A DNA stretch of 64,000 nucleotides from JAHBTB01 sp964451255 (lineage in GTDB: Bacteria > Armatimonadota > Fimbriimonadia > Fimbriimonadales > Fimbriimonadaceae): contig CAYVHL010000001.1 in the NCBI GenBank assembly GCA_964451255.1, forward strand, positions 806,001 to 870,000, written 5' to 3'. This document shows, piece by piece, positions 17,077 through 26,290 of the stretch. The notes beneath the pieces are model-generated. The model made no database searches. It saw nothing but the letters and a program-made list of their open reading frames with translations, and was not told where the DNA came from. Both the position numbers and the translations under genes were made by a program. Every line of letters starts with the position of its first letter. Position 1 is the first letter of the stretch.

Positions 17077-17570
17077 TGGACGGCCAGGCAGGCCACATCC
17101 GCCAGCGCGAATCCGACCGCGCCTGGTCCGTTCGTCGCGACGTAAATGCCATTGACGATCAAGCTGACGACCGACCAACCGACCCCTACCCACAGACCGG
17201 CGCGGATCATGGCGACGGGCACCTTCGCCCGCCCTACGAACAGCACCGCTGCGATCAACCGGACGACCTGCACCAACACGACCGGTCCGGCCAACCACCC
17301 GCCCGTCAGTTGTCCAGGGTAGCGACTCGGAACCGCGCTCAGGCCCATGTACAGAGCCCAGCCGATGGTCAGGATTACGACCGCGCCAAGCAGGACCCAA
17401 ACCTGCACGACCTGGTCGGGGCTCAGGCCAGAACCCACCGTGCTCGTCGCGCCGGTGACGTTGTCACGGGTCTGCCTTTGCCGTTTGACCGACCGGACGT
17501 CGGCACCGCAAAACTGGCAATTGACCGCGCTGTCCGGCAACGTTTGATTGCAGTTCGGACAAGAAATCAT
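17022..17570 (-). CDS. Zinc-ribbon membrane protein, copy 1
   Basis: A 182-aa protein with an N-terminal double-CxxC zinc ribbon (CPNC at residue 4 and CQFCGAD near residue 17), a polar linker, and about four hydrophobic segments (residues 55-175). It is paralogous to the next upstream gene, which shares the ribbon almost residue for residue. Such ribbon-plus-membrane proteins are common and functionally unassigned. The C-terminal end overlaps vsr on the other strand. Confidence 0.75.
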   Translation of the reverse strand: MISCPNCNQTLPDSAVNCQFCGADVRSVKRQRQTRDNVTGATSTVGSGLSPDQVVQVWVLLGAVVILTIGWALYMGLSAVPSRYPGQLTGGWLAGPVVLVQVVRLIAAVLFVGRAKVPVAMIRAGLWVGVGWSVVSLIVNGIYVATNGPGAVGFALADVACLAVHYFAFGIINRSEEEGLLP

Positions 17571-17637
17571 GCCGCACTCTCCGAAATGACGTTACCAGAC
17601 TGGCGGGCTAACCGGCCACGACGGAGCGGAGGCGGAA

Positions 17638-18204
17638 TCAAGGGAATGCGTCGGGCCGGTCTGATTCCCCAATGATCCACATGATGCCCCCATTGACCGC
17701 CACATCGACAAGCGAAAGGACGACCCCGATGACGGCGAAGAGGCCAAGCACCATGATTGAGAGGATGTTCATGACAAGGCCGAAGAGGCTCCCAACCAAC
17801 CCCAGAAAGGCCAGGACGTTGACCAAGTTCATCACGGATTGGATCCGCTTCAGGTATCCGATGGCGACCAAAATCCTGATGAACAAGAGGAGTCCGATGA
17901 TCAGTGTGCCAGGGTCAAGAGAACCTGAGCCACTCTTGTCGGCCATCGCACGGCCAATCAGCAGCATGGCGAGCATGATGACCCCCGTCCCCAGCCAAAA
18001 GTAGCCGAGGCCGTAGTAAATGCGCCGCACCCACTCGCCGCTGAGGCCTGAGCCCGTCGTCAGGTCGGGCAGTTCAAAACCGTCGTCGTCGTGTGACGCC
18101 GCTGGGGGTCGCTCCACAGAGCGAGTGTCTGCTCCACAAAATTGGCAATTGGCAACGAAGTCTGGCAAATTTTGATTGCAGTTAGGACACTGGATCACGA
18201 TCAA
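17638..18204 (-). CDS. Zinc-ribbon membrane protein, copy 2
   Basis: A 188-aa paralogue of the downstream gene: CPNCNQNLPDFVANCQFCGAD at the N-terminus against CPNCNQTLPDSAVNCQFCGAD in copy 1, then an acidic linker and four hydrophobic stretches. The membrane parts have diverged much more than the ribbon. The tandem arrangement suggests an old local duplication. No function is assigned. Confidence 0.75.
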   Translation of the reverse strand: MIVIQCPNCNQNLPDFVANCQFCGADTRSVERPPAASHDDDGFELPDLTTGSGLSGEWVRRIYYGLGYFWLGTGVIMLAMLLIGRAMADKSGSGSLDPGTLIIGLLLFIRILVAIGYLKRIQSVMNLVNVLAFLGLVGSLFGLVMNILSIMVLGLFAVIGVVLSLVDVAVNGGIMWIIGESDRPDAFP

Positions 18205-18257
18205 GCCACCCTGCCATTAGTGATACACCGGCGCCCATCAACTGTGTTGGCGGGGGA

Positions 18258-20105
18258 TCAGTCTTTCTCGATCTCGGCCAAGACTTCGGTCAGTTGCTCG
18301 TCGTTGTTCGTCGCCTCACGTATCTGCTTCGCAAGGCGCTTGGCCTCGTCCGGGTTGCCGGCGCGCTTGGCGGCGAGAGCGTAACTTACGGCGATCGGCA
18401 AGGAGTTCGACATGTTGTGCAGAGCGATCTGCATCAGGTTGAACGCCTCGTCAGTCTTACCTTGCCCGGCCAGGGCGTTGTTGAGCTCGACGTACCCGGG
18501 TTCGCAGGCGGGGAAGATCTCAAGCAGACGCCTCGCTGCTTGCTCGCCGTCGGCAAATTGTTTCAGTTGGTTGTGGGCGGAGGCGAGGACCACCCACATC
18601 TTCCAGTAGTCGGCCAGCCAGTTCCTGAGCGGCTTCAACTCCCGGATCGCCCCGTCATAGTCGCCGTTCTCGGCCTTGGTCGCGGCGGTTTGGACGGCTT
18701 CGACGCGCTTGGGCTGCTCCAATTCGATCAGCCACGCCTGGACGTTGGCCTTGGTGTTGGGATCCGGGTTCGACTGCAGGATGTTCTTCAGCACAGGCGG
18801 AATTTCAAAGTCGCGTTTCGCCTTTTGCAAGGTCTGGGCGTACTCGACCATGAGTTGCACGTCGTTGGGGTTCTCATCCAGGACGTCCTCGTAGAAGTCC
18901 ATTGCCCGGTCCAGATCGTCCTCGTTGGCAAGCACGGGGGCATAGAAGCGTTTCACGACCAGGTTGTCGTCCACCGTCTCCAAGGCGTGGTCGAAGGCCT
19001 TCAGGGCCTCGTCCTTCCGACCCGACTGAAGCAATGCCATCGCGTGTTTGGCTTGGGCAAGTCCGTTTTGTGGGTTCTTGTCGACGACTTCCTTCCACAA
19101 GGCAGGCACCTCGTGGGCGCGGCCCGTCTGGACCAGGACATTGGACAAGATGTCCAGGCTGGGCTTTTCGTCGCCTTCCAGTTCGACTGCCTGCCGGAGG
19201 TTGCGCTCGGCGTTCACGGGCATCCCCAGGTTGAGTTGGCTGAGGGCGAGCCTTGTCATGATCGCAGGCTCTTCGGGTGCGAACTTCAGAGCTTTCTCGA
19301 AGGCGTCCGACGCGGCCGAGTGGTCCCCGACCGTGGCCTTGAGGTCGCCGAGTGCGTACCAGACACGGCCGTCCTCGGGTTGTTTCTCAGCGAGCCGCTT
19401 GAGGATCTCCTCCAGGATCGTGGCATTGCTGACCTTGTAAGTCGTGCAGAGCCGGACGATCTGCAGACAGACGAGCATCGGCGCCTCCCAATCAGGATCC
19501 TTCTCCATAGCTTCGAACAAGGCGTCGAATGCGGGTTGCGGCGTGAAGTCGCGGGTGACGTTGCCCGACGATCTTTCCACGTACTGGGCGGTGTCATAAC
19601 CCTCAAGGAACTTGGTGAAAGCGGACGGGTCGGTCGTGCCAAACAGGGACTCGTCCTCGTTCATCTCCTCCGGCAATTTGCCGCCTGCCAAGCCAGCCAG
19701 TTCGGTGATGAACGAGCGCAAGACTCCAAATTCGCCGCCAGGAAGATAGTCGAGCTCCTGGGTCTTCGCCGGCTCGCCCGACGCGTCCTCAAACACCCGA
19801 TAGACGATCTTGCCGCCGCCCTTCGCGTTTTCCGTGAAGAGGCCGTCGATGAGTTTGTCCGGCTTGGCCTGGTTCAGGAACTGTTGGAGCATCTCCGGCT
19901 CGTTCAGTTGTTCGCTCGGGTTCACCAGGGCCGCCCGGACGATGCCTTCGTCCTGGAACTGGGCCATGTAGTTGACCGCGTCGATCTCGGCGTCGCTGGT
20001 GCTCCGGGCGATCTCGCAGGCAAACTGGGCGAACTGGCGCGCCAACGCCGGACGGCTGTCCTTGGCCGCGTTGAACGGCAAGACGGCGATTCTCATTCGC
20101 CGCAT
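18258..20105 (-). CDS. TPR-repeat protein with a TolB/FlgO-like N-terminus
   Basis: A cytoplasmic 615-aa protein (no signal peptide). The N-terminal RIAVLPFNAAKDS segment resembles the opening of TolB/FlgO-type domains. From about residue 210 to the C-terminus it is a series of tetratricopeptide helices, for example VWYALGDLKATVGDH and AFEKALKFAPEEPAI. This suggests a protein-interaction scaffold. A second in-frame ATG at 20096 is an equally good start. Partners are unknown. Confidence 0.7.
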   Translation of the reverse strand: MRRMRIAVLPFNAAKDSRPALARQFAQFACEIARSTSDAEIDAVNYMAQFQDEGIVRAALVNPSEQLNEPEMLQQFLNQAKPDKLIDGLFTENAKGGGKIVYRVFEDASGEPAKTQELDYLPGGEFGVLRSFITELAGLAGGKLPEEMNEDESLFGTTDPSAFTKFLEGYDTAQYVERSSGNVTRDFTPQPAFDALFEAMEKDPDWEAPMLVCLQIVRLCTTYKVSNATILEEILKRLAEKQPEDGRVWYALGDLKATVGDHSAASDAFEKALKFAPEEPAIMTRLALSQLNLGMPVNAERNLRQAVELEGDEKPSLDILSNVLVQTGRAHEVPALWKEVVDKNPQNGLAQAKHAMALLQSGRKDEALKAFDHALETVDDNLVVKRFYAPVLANEDDLDRAMDFYEDVLDENPNDVQLMVEYAQTLQKAKRDFEIPPVLKNILQSNPDPNTKANVQAWLIELEQPKRVEAVQTAATKAENGDYDGAIRELKPLRNWLADYWKMWVVLASAHNQLKQFADGEQAARRLLEIFPACEPGYVELNNALAGQGKTDEAFNLMQIALHNMSNSLPIAVSYALAAKRAGNPDEAKRLAKQIREATNNDEQLTEVLAEIEKD

Positions 20106-20158
20106 TGTACCGAGGGGGTTTCCAGGGGTCTGGGGTTTGACGTACGGAACAGAATTGC

Positions 20159-21190
20159 CTAGACGGTGAAGTCAAGGACGATCTTGCCTGCTTCGCCCGA
20201 GCGCATCTTGCGCATGGCGCTGTCGAACTCCCGCCAGGGGACGTGGTGGGTTATGGCGGCGCTGACGTCGAGCCCCTTCTCGGTGAGGAGCCACGTCATC
20301 TGATCCCAGGTCTCCCACATGCGACGACCGACGATGCCGTGCAGGTGGAGGCCTTTGAACACGATCTGGTTGAAGTCGACCTCCTCCAGGGCGTCCGAAT
20401 AGACGCCCAGCAACGAGACCCGCCCCTCAGACCGGGTGGTACGTATCGCCAGGTTTAGGCTGGACGGGTGTCCGGACATCTCCAGGGTGGCGTCCACTCC
20501 GGTGGGAAACATCCGCCTCAACGTCCCTTCGACATCGTCTGTCTTCGGGTTGAGAACGAGATCGGCCCCCGACTTGAGGCCGAGGTCGATCCGATACGGC
20601 GAGACCTCGGTGGCGACGATTTTGGCGGCGCCAAGTGCCTTGCAGACCGAGACGGCGAACATGCCGATCGGGCCCAGGCCGGTGATCAGCACGTTCTGCC
20701 CCTCGACCGGCCCGTCCATGACGGTGTGGACGGCGTTGCCGAGCGCGTCCATCATGCTCGCCACGTTGCGAGGCACCCCTGGAGGCACCGGGCGCGCGTT
20801 GAGTTCGGGGATGACCGTATAGGGCGAGAAGCCGCCGTCGATATCGACGCCGAGGATCGTCGTTGTTGGATCGACATGGCCGTTCCCAGCCAAGTACACG
20901 GGGGACAGCGGATCGACTATGTGGCTCTCGCTCGCAACATAATCGCCGGGCTTCACCAGGCTCACGCCTTCACCGACTTCGACGACGGTGCCGCAGAACT
21001 CATGCCCGACAATGCGCGGTGGGCGGATGCGGTTCTGGGCCCAGGGATCCCAGTTGTAAATATGGAGGTCGGTTCCGCACACGCTCCCATGCTCGACCCT
21101 TAGCTTCACACAGCCTGGCTGGACCTCAGGCTCCGGCACGTCGATGATCTCAAGGCCCGGTTGCGGGCAGGGCTTCGCAATGGCCTCCAC
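20159..21190 (-). CDS. Zinc-type medium-chain dehydrogenase, threonine 3-dehydrogenase-like
   Basis: A 343-aa NAD(P)-dependent alcohol dehydrogenase most like L-threonine 3-dehydrogenase: GSVCGTDLHIYNWDPWAQ near residue 36 and GHEFCGTVVEVGE carry the catalytic zinc ligands, and GLGPIGMFAV is the dinucleotide-binding loop. GTG 21190 aligns with the family N-terminus; the open frame extends to 21232 without conserved sequence. The structural-zinc lobe, normally four cysteines after GHIV, is replaced by a cysteine-free stretch (SHIVDPLSPVYLAG). True substrate is uncertain. The gene is divergent from the KOW protein. Confidence 0.8.
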   Translation of the reverse strand: MEAIAKPCPQPGLEIIDVPEPEVQPGCVKLRVEHGSVCGTDLHIYNWDPWAQNRIRPPRIVGHEFCGTVVEVGEGVSLVKPGDYVASESHIVDPLSPVYLAGNGHVDPTTTILGVDIDGGFSPYTVIPELNARPVPPGVPRNVASMMDALGNAVHTVMDGPVEGQNVLITGLGPIGMFAVSVCKALGAAKIVATEVSPYRIDLGLKSGADLVLNPKTDDVEGTLRRMFPTGVDATLEMSGHPSSLNLAIRTTRSEGRVSLLGVYSDALEEVDFNQIVFKGLHLHGIVGRRMWETWDQMTWLLTEKGLDVSAAITHHVPWREFDSAMRKMRSGEAGKIVLDFTV

Positions 21191-21299
21191 GTCGGGGGAT
21201 CGTACCCTTGGGCATCCGCAGCCCGACTCCAACCGGGACCGCGGTCGGTCATCGGCGACTTCTGTTGGTCGCCTTCGAGCAAATCCCTGCCCAGAGCCA

Positions 21300-21308
21300 T
21301 GCTAAACT
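21300..21308 (+). promoter_or_regulatory. Candidate extended -10 promoter of the KOW protein/response regulator pair
   Basis: TGCTAAACT fits the extended -10 pattern TGnTAtAaT and lies 44 bases before the TTG start at 21353. No clear -35 is seen. Confidence 0.35.
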
Positions 21309-21352
21309 GGCCTTCCGGTCGGGGCGTCGCCTGCGACCAAAGGACAGTTCCC

Positions 21353-22480
21353 TTGGGTAGCGCCTACACTCCTGGTCTCACCGTCAGCGCCGACACCGTC
21401 GTCCGGAGGGTGCGACGATTGCCGATCAAGGGCGACGTCCTTGTGAAAGTCGGAGACGCGGTAAAACCTGACACCGTCGTCGCTCGGGCCATGTTGCCGG
21501 GCCCCCTCCAGACCGTCCGCCTAGCCGAGAAGCTCGGGATCGAACCGAAAGAAGCACCCGGCATGTGCTTGGTGAAGCCGGAAGACCATGTGGAAAAGGG
21601 CCACCTGCTCGCGAAGACAAAGGGTCTTTTCGGCAAGCTCTTCATCCAGGAAGTGCACTGCGACTACTCGGGCACGATCGAATCGGTCAGCGAGATCACA
21701 GGGAACGTTCTGGTCCGCGAGCCTTCTGTCCCCGTCGAGTTGACGGCGTATGTCGCCGGGACGATCGTGGACGTCCTGCCCGGGGAGGGCGCCGTCGTCG
21801 AGACTCGGGGAGCGATGATCCAGGGGATATTTGGCATAGGCGGCGAGAGGCGGGGGACGATCCGGGTCGCAGTCGACTCGGGCGAGACCGTCTTGGACGC
21901 GCAACACATCCAGCCGGACGACAAGGGCAAGATCTTGGTCGGTGGCGCGGGGGTCACCGCCGCTGGACTGAAGAAGGCCAACGAAATTGGGGTCGCCGGT
22001 GTCGTCGTCGGCGCCGTCAAGGATTCGGACCTCACCGAGCTCTTAGGGTATGAGATCGGAGTCGCCATCACCGGCCAAGAACCTGTCACCACGACCCTGC
22101 TTTGCACAGAGGGATTCGGCGAGCTCCGCATGGCGGAACGGACTTTCCAACTGCTCAAGTCGATCGAGGGCCGTGAGGCGAGTATGGACGGTGCCACCCA
22201 GATCCGGGCCGGCGTCATCAGGCCCGAGGTCATCGCGCCGATCGAGCACGCCGCCGGCGACGTCCCGCGGCCACAGGCCGGCCAAGTCCTTACGGTCGGG
22301 ACACCGATCCGGGTGATCCGAGAACCGTACTTTGGCAAACTGGGAACCGTCACGCAGCTGCCGCCGCAGCTTCAAGTGGTGGAGAGCGAGACCGAAGTGC
22401 GCGTCCTCATCGCGAAACTTGACGACGGCCAGGAGGTCACCGTGCCTCGCGCCAACGTCGAGATCATCGCCACCTCATGA
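21353..22480 (+). CDS. Unknown protein with barrel-like N-terminal region and C-terminal KOW motif
   Basis: A 375-aa protein that I cannot name. TTG 21353 is chosen because AAAGGA lies 8 bases upstream and the longer frame (to 21161) crosses the divergent promoter region. Residues about 15-130 are glycine/valine-rich with paired phrases (VKVGDAVKPDTVVA; VKPEDHVEKGHLLAK), reminiscent of a biotinyl/lipoyl barrel-sandwich fold. A central domain (about 150-290) contains GIGGERRGTIRVA and ILVGGAGVTAAGLKKANE. The C-terminus (about 315-370) has a KOW-like motif (REPYFGKLGTVTQLP). Its stop overlaps the response-regulator start as ATGA. Confidence 0.6.
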   Translation: MGSAYTPGLTVSADTVVRRVRRLPIKGDVLVKVGDAVKPDTVVARAMLPGPLQTVRLAEKLGIEPKEAPGMCLVKPEDHVEKGHLLAKTKGLFGKLFIQEVHCDYSGTIESVSEITGNVLVREPSVPVELTAYVAGTIVDVLPGEGAVVETRGAMIQGIFGIGGERRGTIRVAVDSGETVLDAQHIQPDDKGKILVGGAGVTAAGLKKANEIGVAGVVVGAVKDSDLTELLGYEIGVAITGQEPVTTTLLCTEGFGELRMAERTFQLLKSIEGREASMDGATQIRAGVIRPEVIAPIEHAAGDVPRPQAGQVLTVGTPIRVIREPYFGKLGTVTQLPPQLQVVESETEVRVLIAKLDDGQEVTVPRANVEIIATS

Positions 22481-23148
22481 AGATCCTCGTCGTCGACGAC
22501 GAACCGACGATACTGGAGACCGTGCAACACAAGTTGCTCCGGGAGGGCTACACCGTGTTCACCGCGCCGAACGCGGAGGAGGCAGTCCGACTGGTCCGCC
22601 TCACCAAGCCTGACCTGCTCATCTTGGACGTCATGTTGCCGCAGCGTTCAGGATTTGAGCTGGCCAGGACGATCCGGAAGGATTCCACCGTCCCGATCAT
22701 TTTCTTGACGGCTAGGACGGCGGAGGAGGACAGAGTGCAAGGATTCGACCTCGGAGGAGACGACTACGTCCTGAAGCCATTCTCCCTCACAGAGCTCGCC
22801 GCCCGGGTGCGGTCGGTTTTGCGTCGCGCCGCCGGAGACGCCCCTTCGCTCACCGTCGAGTCAGGCGACCTAAAAATCGAGCCACGGACGCACTCCGTCT
22901 GGTTAGGCGGCAGACTCCTTGAACTCACCCCTAGAGAGTTCAGCCTGCTCCACTTCTTGGTCCGCAACGCGGGCCAGGTCTTCTCCCGAGAGGCCATCCT
23001 GGACCGCGTCTGGGGACAGGATGTCGACGTGTCTCCCCGCACCGTGGACGTCCACGTGCGCTGGCTGCGCGAACTCATCGAGGACGTCCCCGCCCGCCCC
23101 CGGCGGCTGGTGACCGTCCGAGGCGTCGGCTACAAGTTCGGCGGATAG
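22477..23148 (+). CDS. OmpR/PhoB-type response regulator
   Basis: A 223-aa two-component transcription regulator. The receiver domain has the acidic pair (VVDDEP), phosphoacceptor Asp51 (LDVMLP), the conserved Thr (FLTAR) and Lys (LKPFS). The C-terminal winged helix (about residues 130-222) has LTPREFSLLHFLV, RTVDVHVRWLR and VRGVGYKF. No histidine kinase is present in the window, so it is an orphan or its kinase is elsewhere. It is translationally coupled to the upstream KOW protein. Confidence 0.95.
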   Translation: MKILVVDDEPTILETVQHKLLREGYTVFTAPNAEEAVRLVRLTKPDLLILDVMLPQRSGFELARTIRKDSTVPIIFLTARTAEEDRVQGFDLGGDDYVLKPFSLTELAARVRSVLRRAAGDAPSLTVESGDLKIEPRTHSVWLGGRLLELTPREFSLLHFLVRNAGQVFSREAILDRVWGQDVDVSPRTVDVHVRWLRELIEDVPARPRRLVTVRGVGYKFGG

Positions 23149-23155
23149 CCGCCCC

Positions 23156-26100
23156 TCACACTTCGACGAGCAAGGTCACGATCTCGAACGCCCGGTAAGA
23201 AAATCGCACCGAACCGTCGACGACCTCAAGTTGCTCGGTTGGGCTTTCCATCAGGTCAGCGAGCCACGCCTTTTTGATCGGCTTGCTCAAGCTGAAGACT
23301 GCGGCCCCGCGCGTGTTGTGCGCCTCATAGAGGCGGGCCACGAGCTTGTCGGAGTCCTCAGCTTTCTTCACCGCCTCGACCACGATGTTCCGGTCGTCGA
23401 CCCTGGCCAGTTCCGGCGTGACCCCAGGCCCACCTTTGCCGGGCTTCAAGCGCACGACATGGGGTTTTGCGTTCACCGCATAGGCGGCGTCGACGACGTC
23501 GCTGTGCTGCACCTGGCCGTAGTGCGGAAGCAGCACGTAGGTGAACTTGTGCACCCCCATGTCGCAAATCGGGTCGGGCGCCTTCGGCGAGCGGAGGAGG
23601 GAAAGGCGCAGGACGTTGTCGCTGACGTCGTGGCCGTATTTGCCCGTGTTGATCAAGGCGAGGCCATGGCCGCCCTCGCTGAGGTCGGCCCACTTCTGGG
23701 CGCACACTTCGAACCGGGCGACGTCCCAGCTCGTGTTGCGATGGGTGGGACGCTCCACGTGGCCGAACTGGATCTCGAACGACCCCCTGCTCGCGTTGAC
23801 GTTCACGGGGAAGGCGACCTTGAGCATCTTGTGGCTCTCACGCCAGTCCACTTCGGTGTCGAACCGGATGCCCGGCGTGGGGCCGAGGCTGATCCTCTGG
23901 CGGATCGTGCTGTCCCCGAACCTCTTGACCAACTCGACCGCCACCCGCACGGGGCCCTTCTCCACGACTTCGAAGGACTCAGACTTGACGAGGTCGCGCG
24001 GAGCCTCTTGGCTATAAGCGTCGACGTCCCAGGCGTCCCAGAAGAGCGGCCGGTCGTCGAGGATCTGGAACAGGTTGCCGAGCTTGCCCGGCTGGATGAA
24101 CTCCACCGGGTCGTCTTCCAGAGTCTGCAGGCTCGTGATGTTGCCATGCCCGTCAAACTTGACCGTCCACTCGTGGCTCTCCAACTTGCGCGGTTGGGCC
24201 TTGAGCCTGGGCTGGGTAAGCGGCTGCGCCTCGCTGAACGAAGCCACGGCCACCGCCCCGAGGGCCGCCGACGGCACGGGGAAGACGAGTTGCTTCTCAC
24301 CGAAGGCCTCGACGAGTTGGACTGGAAGACTCTCCCCGTCGCACACCAATGAGTCGGGCACCTTCTCGCCGTTCCAAGGCGTGCTCGCCTGGCTCGACAC
24401 CCGCGCGTTGTGGAAGACGGCCATCGGCGCCTCGACACCTTGTGGGACCAGCGGCTGCCCGATCGCCTTGAGCGACCGCTCGACGACTTCCTCTCCGGAC
24501 TTCTTGATCAGTTCATAGTCTCGGGCGCTGTCGACGTAGACCTCCCGCACGGAAGAGCCGGGGATGATGTCGTGGAACTGGTTGAGCAACACCAGCTTCC
24601 AAGCCGCCTCGAGGGCTTCCGCCGGATAGTCCTGGGCAAAACAGGCGAGGAGCTCGGCGTCCCGCAAGAGGAACTCGCTCTCGCGGTTGGCGGCTTTGTT
24701 GGCCGCCTGGCTCGTGTACGTGCCACGGTGCATCTCGAAATACAGCTCGCCGCTCCATGTGCACAGGTCTTGGCCCTCCTCCTTTGCCTTGTGGAAGAAG
24801 TGGTTGGCCTTGGTACGCGTCTCGATCGCCGGCATGCCGGGGGCGCTCCGGGCGCGGCGCAACCGCTCCAGGTGGAACTCCGTCGGCCCGCCGCCGCCGT
24901 CGCCGAACCCGTAAAGGTACAGCGACCGGTCCGACCGGGCCTGGTCGCGGTGCTTTTTGACGCTTGCGACGATCTGCGACGGGGACCCGTCGCCGATGTA
25001 GGTGTCGGCGGGCGGAAAGTGGGTCCAGACCGACGTCCCGTCGATCCCCTTCCACCAAAAGGTGTTGTGGGGGATCTTGTTGAACTGGTTCCAACTCATC
25101 TTTTGGGTCAAGAAGAACTTGATCCCGAACTTGTCCAGGATCTGCGGGATCGCCGCCGAATAGCCGAACACGTCGGGGAGCCACATGTCGTCAGTGGTCG
25201 TGCCGAAGTGCTTCTTGAAGTACCGGCGTCCGTAGAGGAACTGGCGGACGAGGCTCTCGGAACCCGTGAGGTTGCAATCCGCCTCGACCCACATGCTACC
25301 GACGACCTCCCATTGGCCGCGCTTGGCCGCCCGCTTGACCCGCTCGAACATCTCCGGCTGCTCCCTCTCCAGCCACTCGTATTGCGAGGCCTGGCTGTGG
25401 GCGAAGACGTGTTCTGGGTAGCGGTCCATCAGGTCAAGCTGAAGGGCCGTCGTGTGGGTCATCTTGAGATGGGTGACGGAGAGCGGCCACAACCACGCCG
25501 TGTCCAGGTGGGCGTGACCGACCGGGGTGACGGTGTGCTTGAGCTCATTGCCCAGGCTGTCCATGGCGTCACGGAGCACCTTGCGGCACGGGGCGAGGCT
25601 CTTGGGGCGGCCGGCGGCAAAGAGGTTGCAAACGTCGTTCAGCGCCCGCAGGGCCGTCGCGTAGGCAGGGTCGTCCTCGGGCACCGCCTTGAGGAAGTCG
25701 AAGGCGAAGGCGCAGTCGTTGTAGAGGGCGAGCAACTCCTCGTCGACGGTGGCGAGGATGAAACCTCGGAACACCTCAGGTTCGGGGGTGCGCGGAAGCT
25801 CGGGCCGATGGACGGTGGTCTCCGCGTTGTGGGCGTAGGTCTGGACAAGGTAGTCCAGCTGGGTCGTTCCGCCCGGGAGGCGGAACCAGTTGTGGGCGAA
25901 GTCCAGGCCGCCTACCGCCACACCGCCGGTAAACAGCGTGCCCTCGACCATCTCGCCCCTCTCCCAGGCTAGGCTCGGCTTACCGTAGGTGAGGACCAAG
26001 CTGTGCCCCTGCATCTCCTTGGGCACGTCGCCTTTGATGTGGTACCAACCTTCCTGATAGGCTGGCCCCCATGTGTCCCCGACCTCCACGGGCCGCCAAC

Positions 26101-26251
26101 CGTCGGACTGGGCCGCCTGAACCGGGCTGGCGAACGCGCCGACAAGAAGGTCGGCGGAGATCCCTTCGTGCTGGAGCACGAGTTGCTCTCGTAACTGGAA
26201 CTCGACAAACTGGCGGACGCGGTCGTGGGTGACCTTGGTGTGCTTGAGCAT
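23156..26251 (-). CDS. Alpha-mannosidase, glycoside hydrolase family 38
   Basis: Hydrolyses alpha-mannosides. The 1031-aa protein shows the GH38 order: an N-terminal jelly-roll-like region, the catalytic domain opening with HAHLDTAWLWPL (about residue 244, zinc ligands His and Asp), the nucleophile Asp in WLPDVFGYS, the helical middle domain, and long C-terminal beta domains. No signal peptide is seen, so it is probably cytosolic and acts on imported oligosaccharides. It is monocistronic and convergent with the response regulator (8 bases apart). Confidence 0.94.
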   Translation of the reverse strand: MLKHTKVTHDRVRQFVEFQLREQLVLQHEGISADLLVGAFASPVQAAQSDGWRPVEVGDTWGPAYQEGWYHIKGDVPKEMQGHSLVLTYGKPSLAWERGEMVEGTLFTGGVAVGGLDFAHNWFRLPGGTTQLDYLVQTYAHNAETTVHRPELPRTPEPEVFRGFILATVDEELLALYNDCAFAFDFLKAVPEDDPAYATALRALNDVCNLFAAGRPKSLAPCRKVLRDAMDSLGNELKHTVTPVGHAHLDTAWLWPLSVTHLKMTHTTALQLDLMDRYPEHVFAHSQASQYEWLEREQPEMFERVKRAAKRGQWEVVGSMWVEADCNLTGSESLVRQFLYGRRYFKKHFGTTTDDMWLPDVFGYSAAIPQILDKFGIKFFLTQKMSWNQFNKIPHNTFWWKGIDGTSVWTHFPPADTYIGDGSPSQIVASVKKHRDQARSDRSLYLYGFGDGGGGPTEFHLERLRRARSAPGMPAIETRTKANHFFHKAKEEGQDLCTWSGELYFEMHRGTYTSQAANKAANRESEFLLRDAELLACFAQDYPAEALEAAWKLVLLNQFHDIIPGSSVREVYVDSARDYELIKKSGEEVVERSLKAIGQPLVPQGVEAPMAVFHNARVSSQASTPWNGEKVPDSLVCDGESLPVQLVEAFGEKQLVFPVPSAALGAVAVASFSEAQPLTQPRLKAQPRKLESHEWTVKFDGHGNITSLQTLEDDPVEFIQPGKLGNLFQILDDRPLFWDAWDVDAYSQEAPRDLVKSESFEVVEKGPVRVAVELVKRFGDSTIRQRISLGPTPGIRFDTEVDWRESHKMLKVAFPVNVNASRGSFEIQFGHVERPTHRNTSWDVARFEVCAQKWADLSEGGHGLALINTGKYGHDVSDNVLRLSLLRSPKAPDPICDMGVHKFTYVLLPHYGQVQHSDVVDAAYAVNAKPHVVRLKPGKGGPGVTPELARVDDRNIVVEAVKKAEDSDKLVARLYEAHNTRGAAVFSLSKPIKKAWLADLMESPTEQLEVVDGSVRFSYRAFEIVTLLVEV

Positions 26252-26278
26252 CCTCGTGACCTGGACAGCGGGCCAGTA

Positions 26279-26284
26279 TACAAT
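26279..26284 (+). promoter_or_regulatory. -10 box immediately before the dprA-like gene
   Basis: TACAAT (within TATACAAT) ends 6 bases before the GTG at 26291. A start of transcription at the normal distance would coincide with the start codon, predicting a leaderless message. Confidence 0.45.
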
Positions 26285-26290
26285 GGGGGG

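Noticed and set aside
18294..20162. 622-codon plus-strand open frame
   Set aside because: It is antisense to the TPR gene, has Val/Leu/Arg-rich composition typical of the complement of GC-rich coding sequence and shows no domain.
24410..25972. 520-codon plus-strand open frame
   Set aside because: Antisense to the GH38 mannosidase, which has clear catalytic motifs; the plus-strand product has none.
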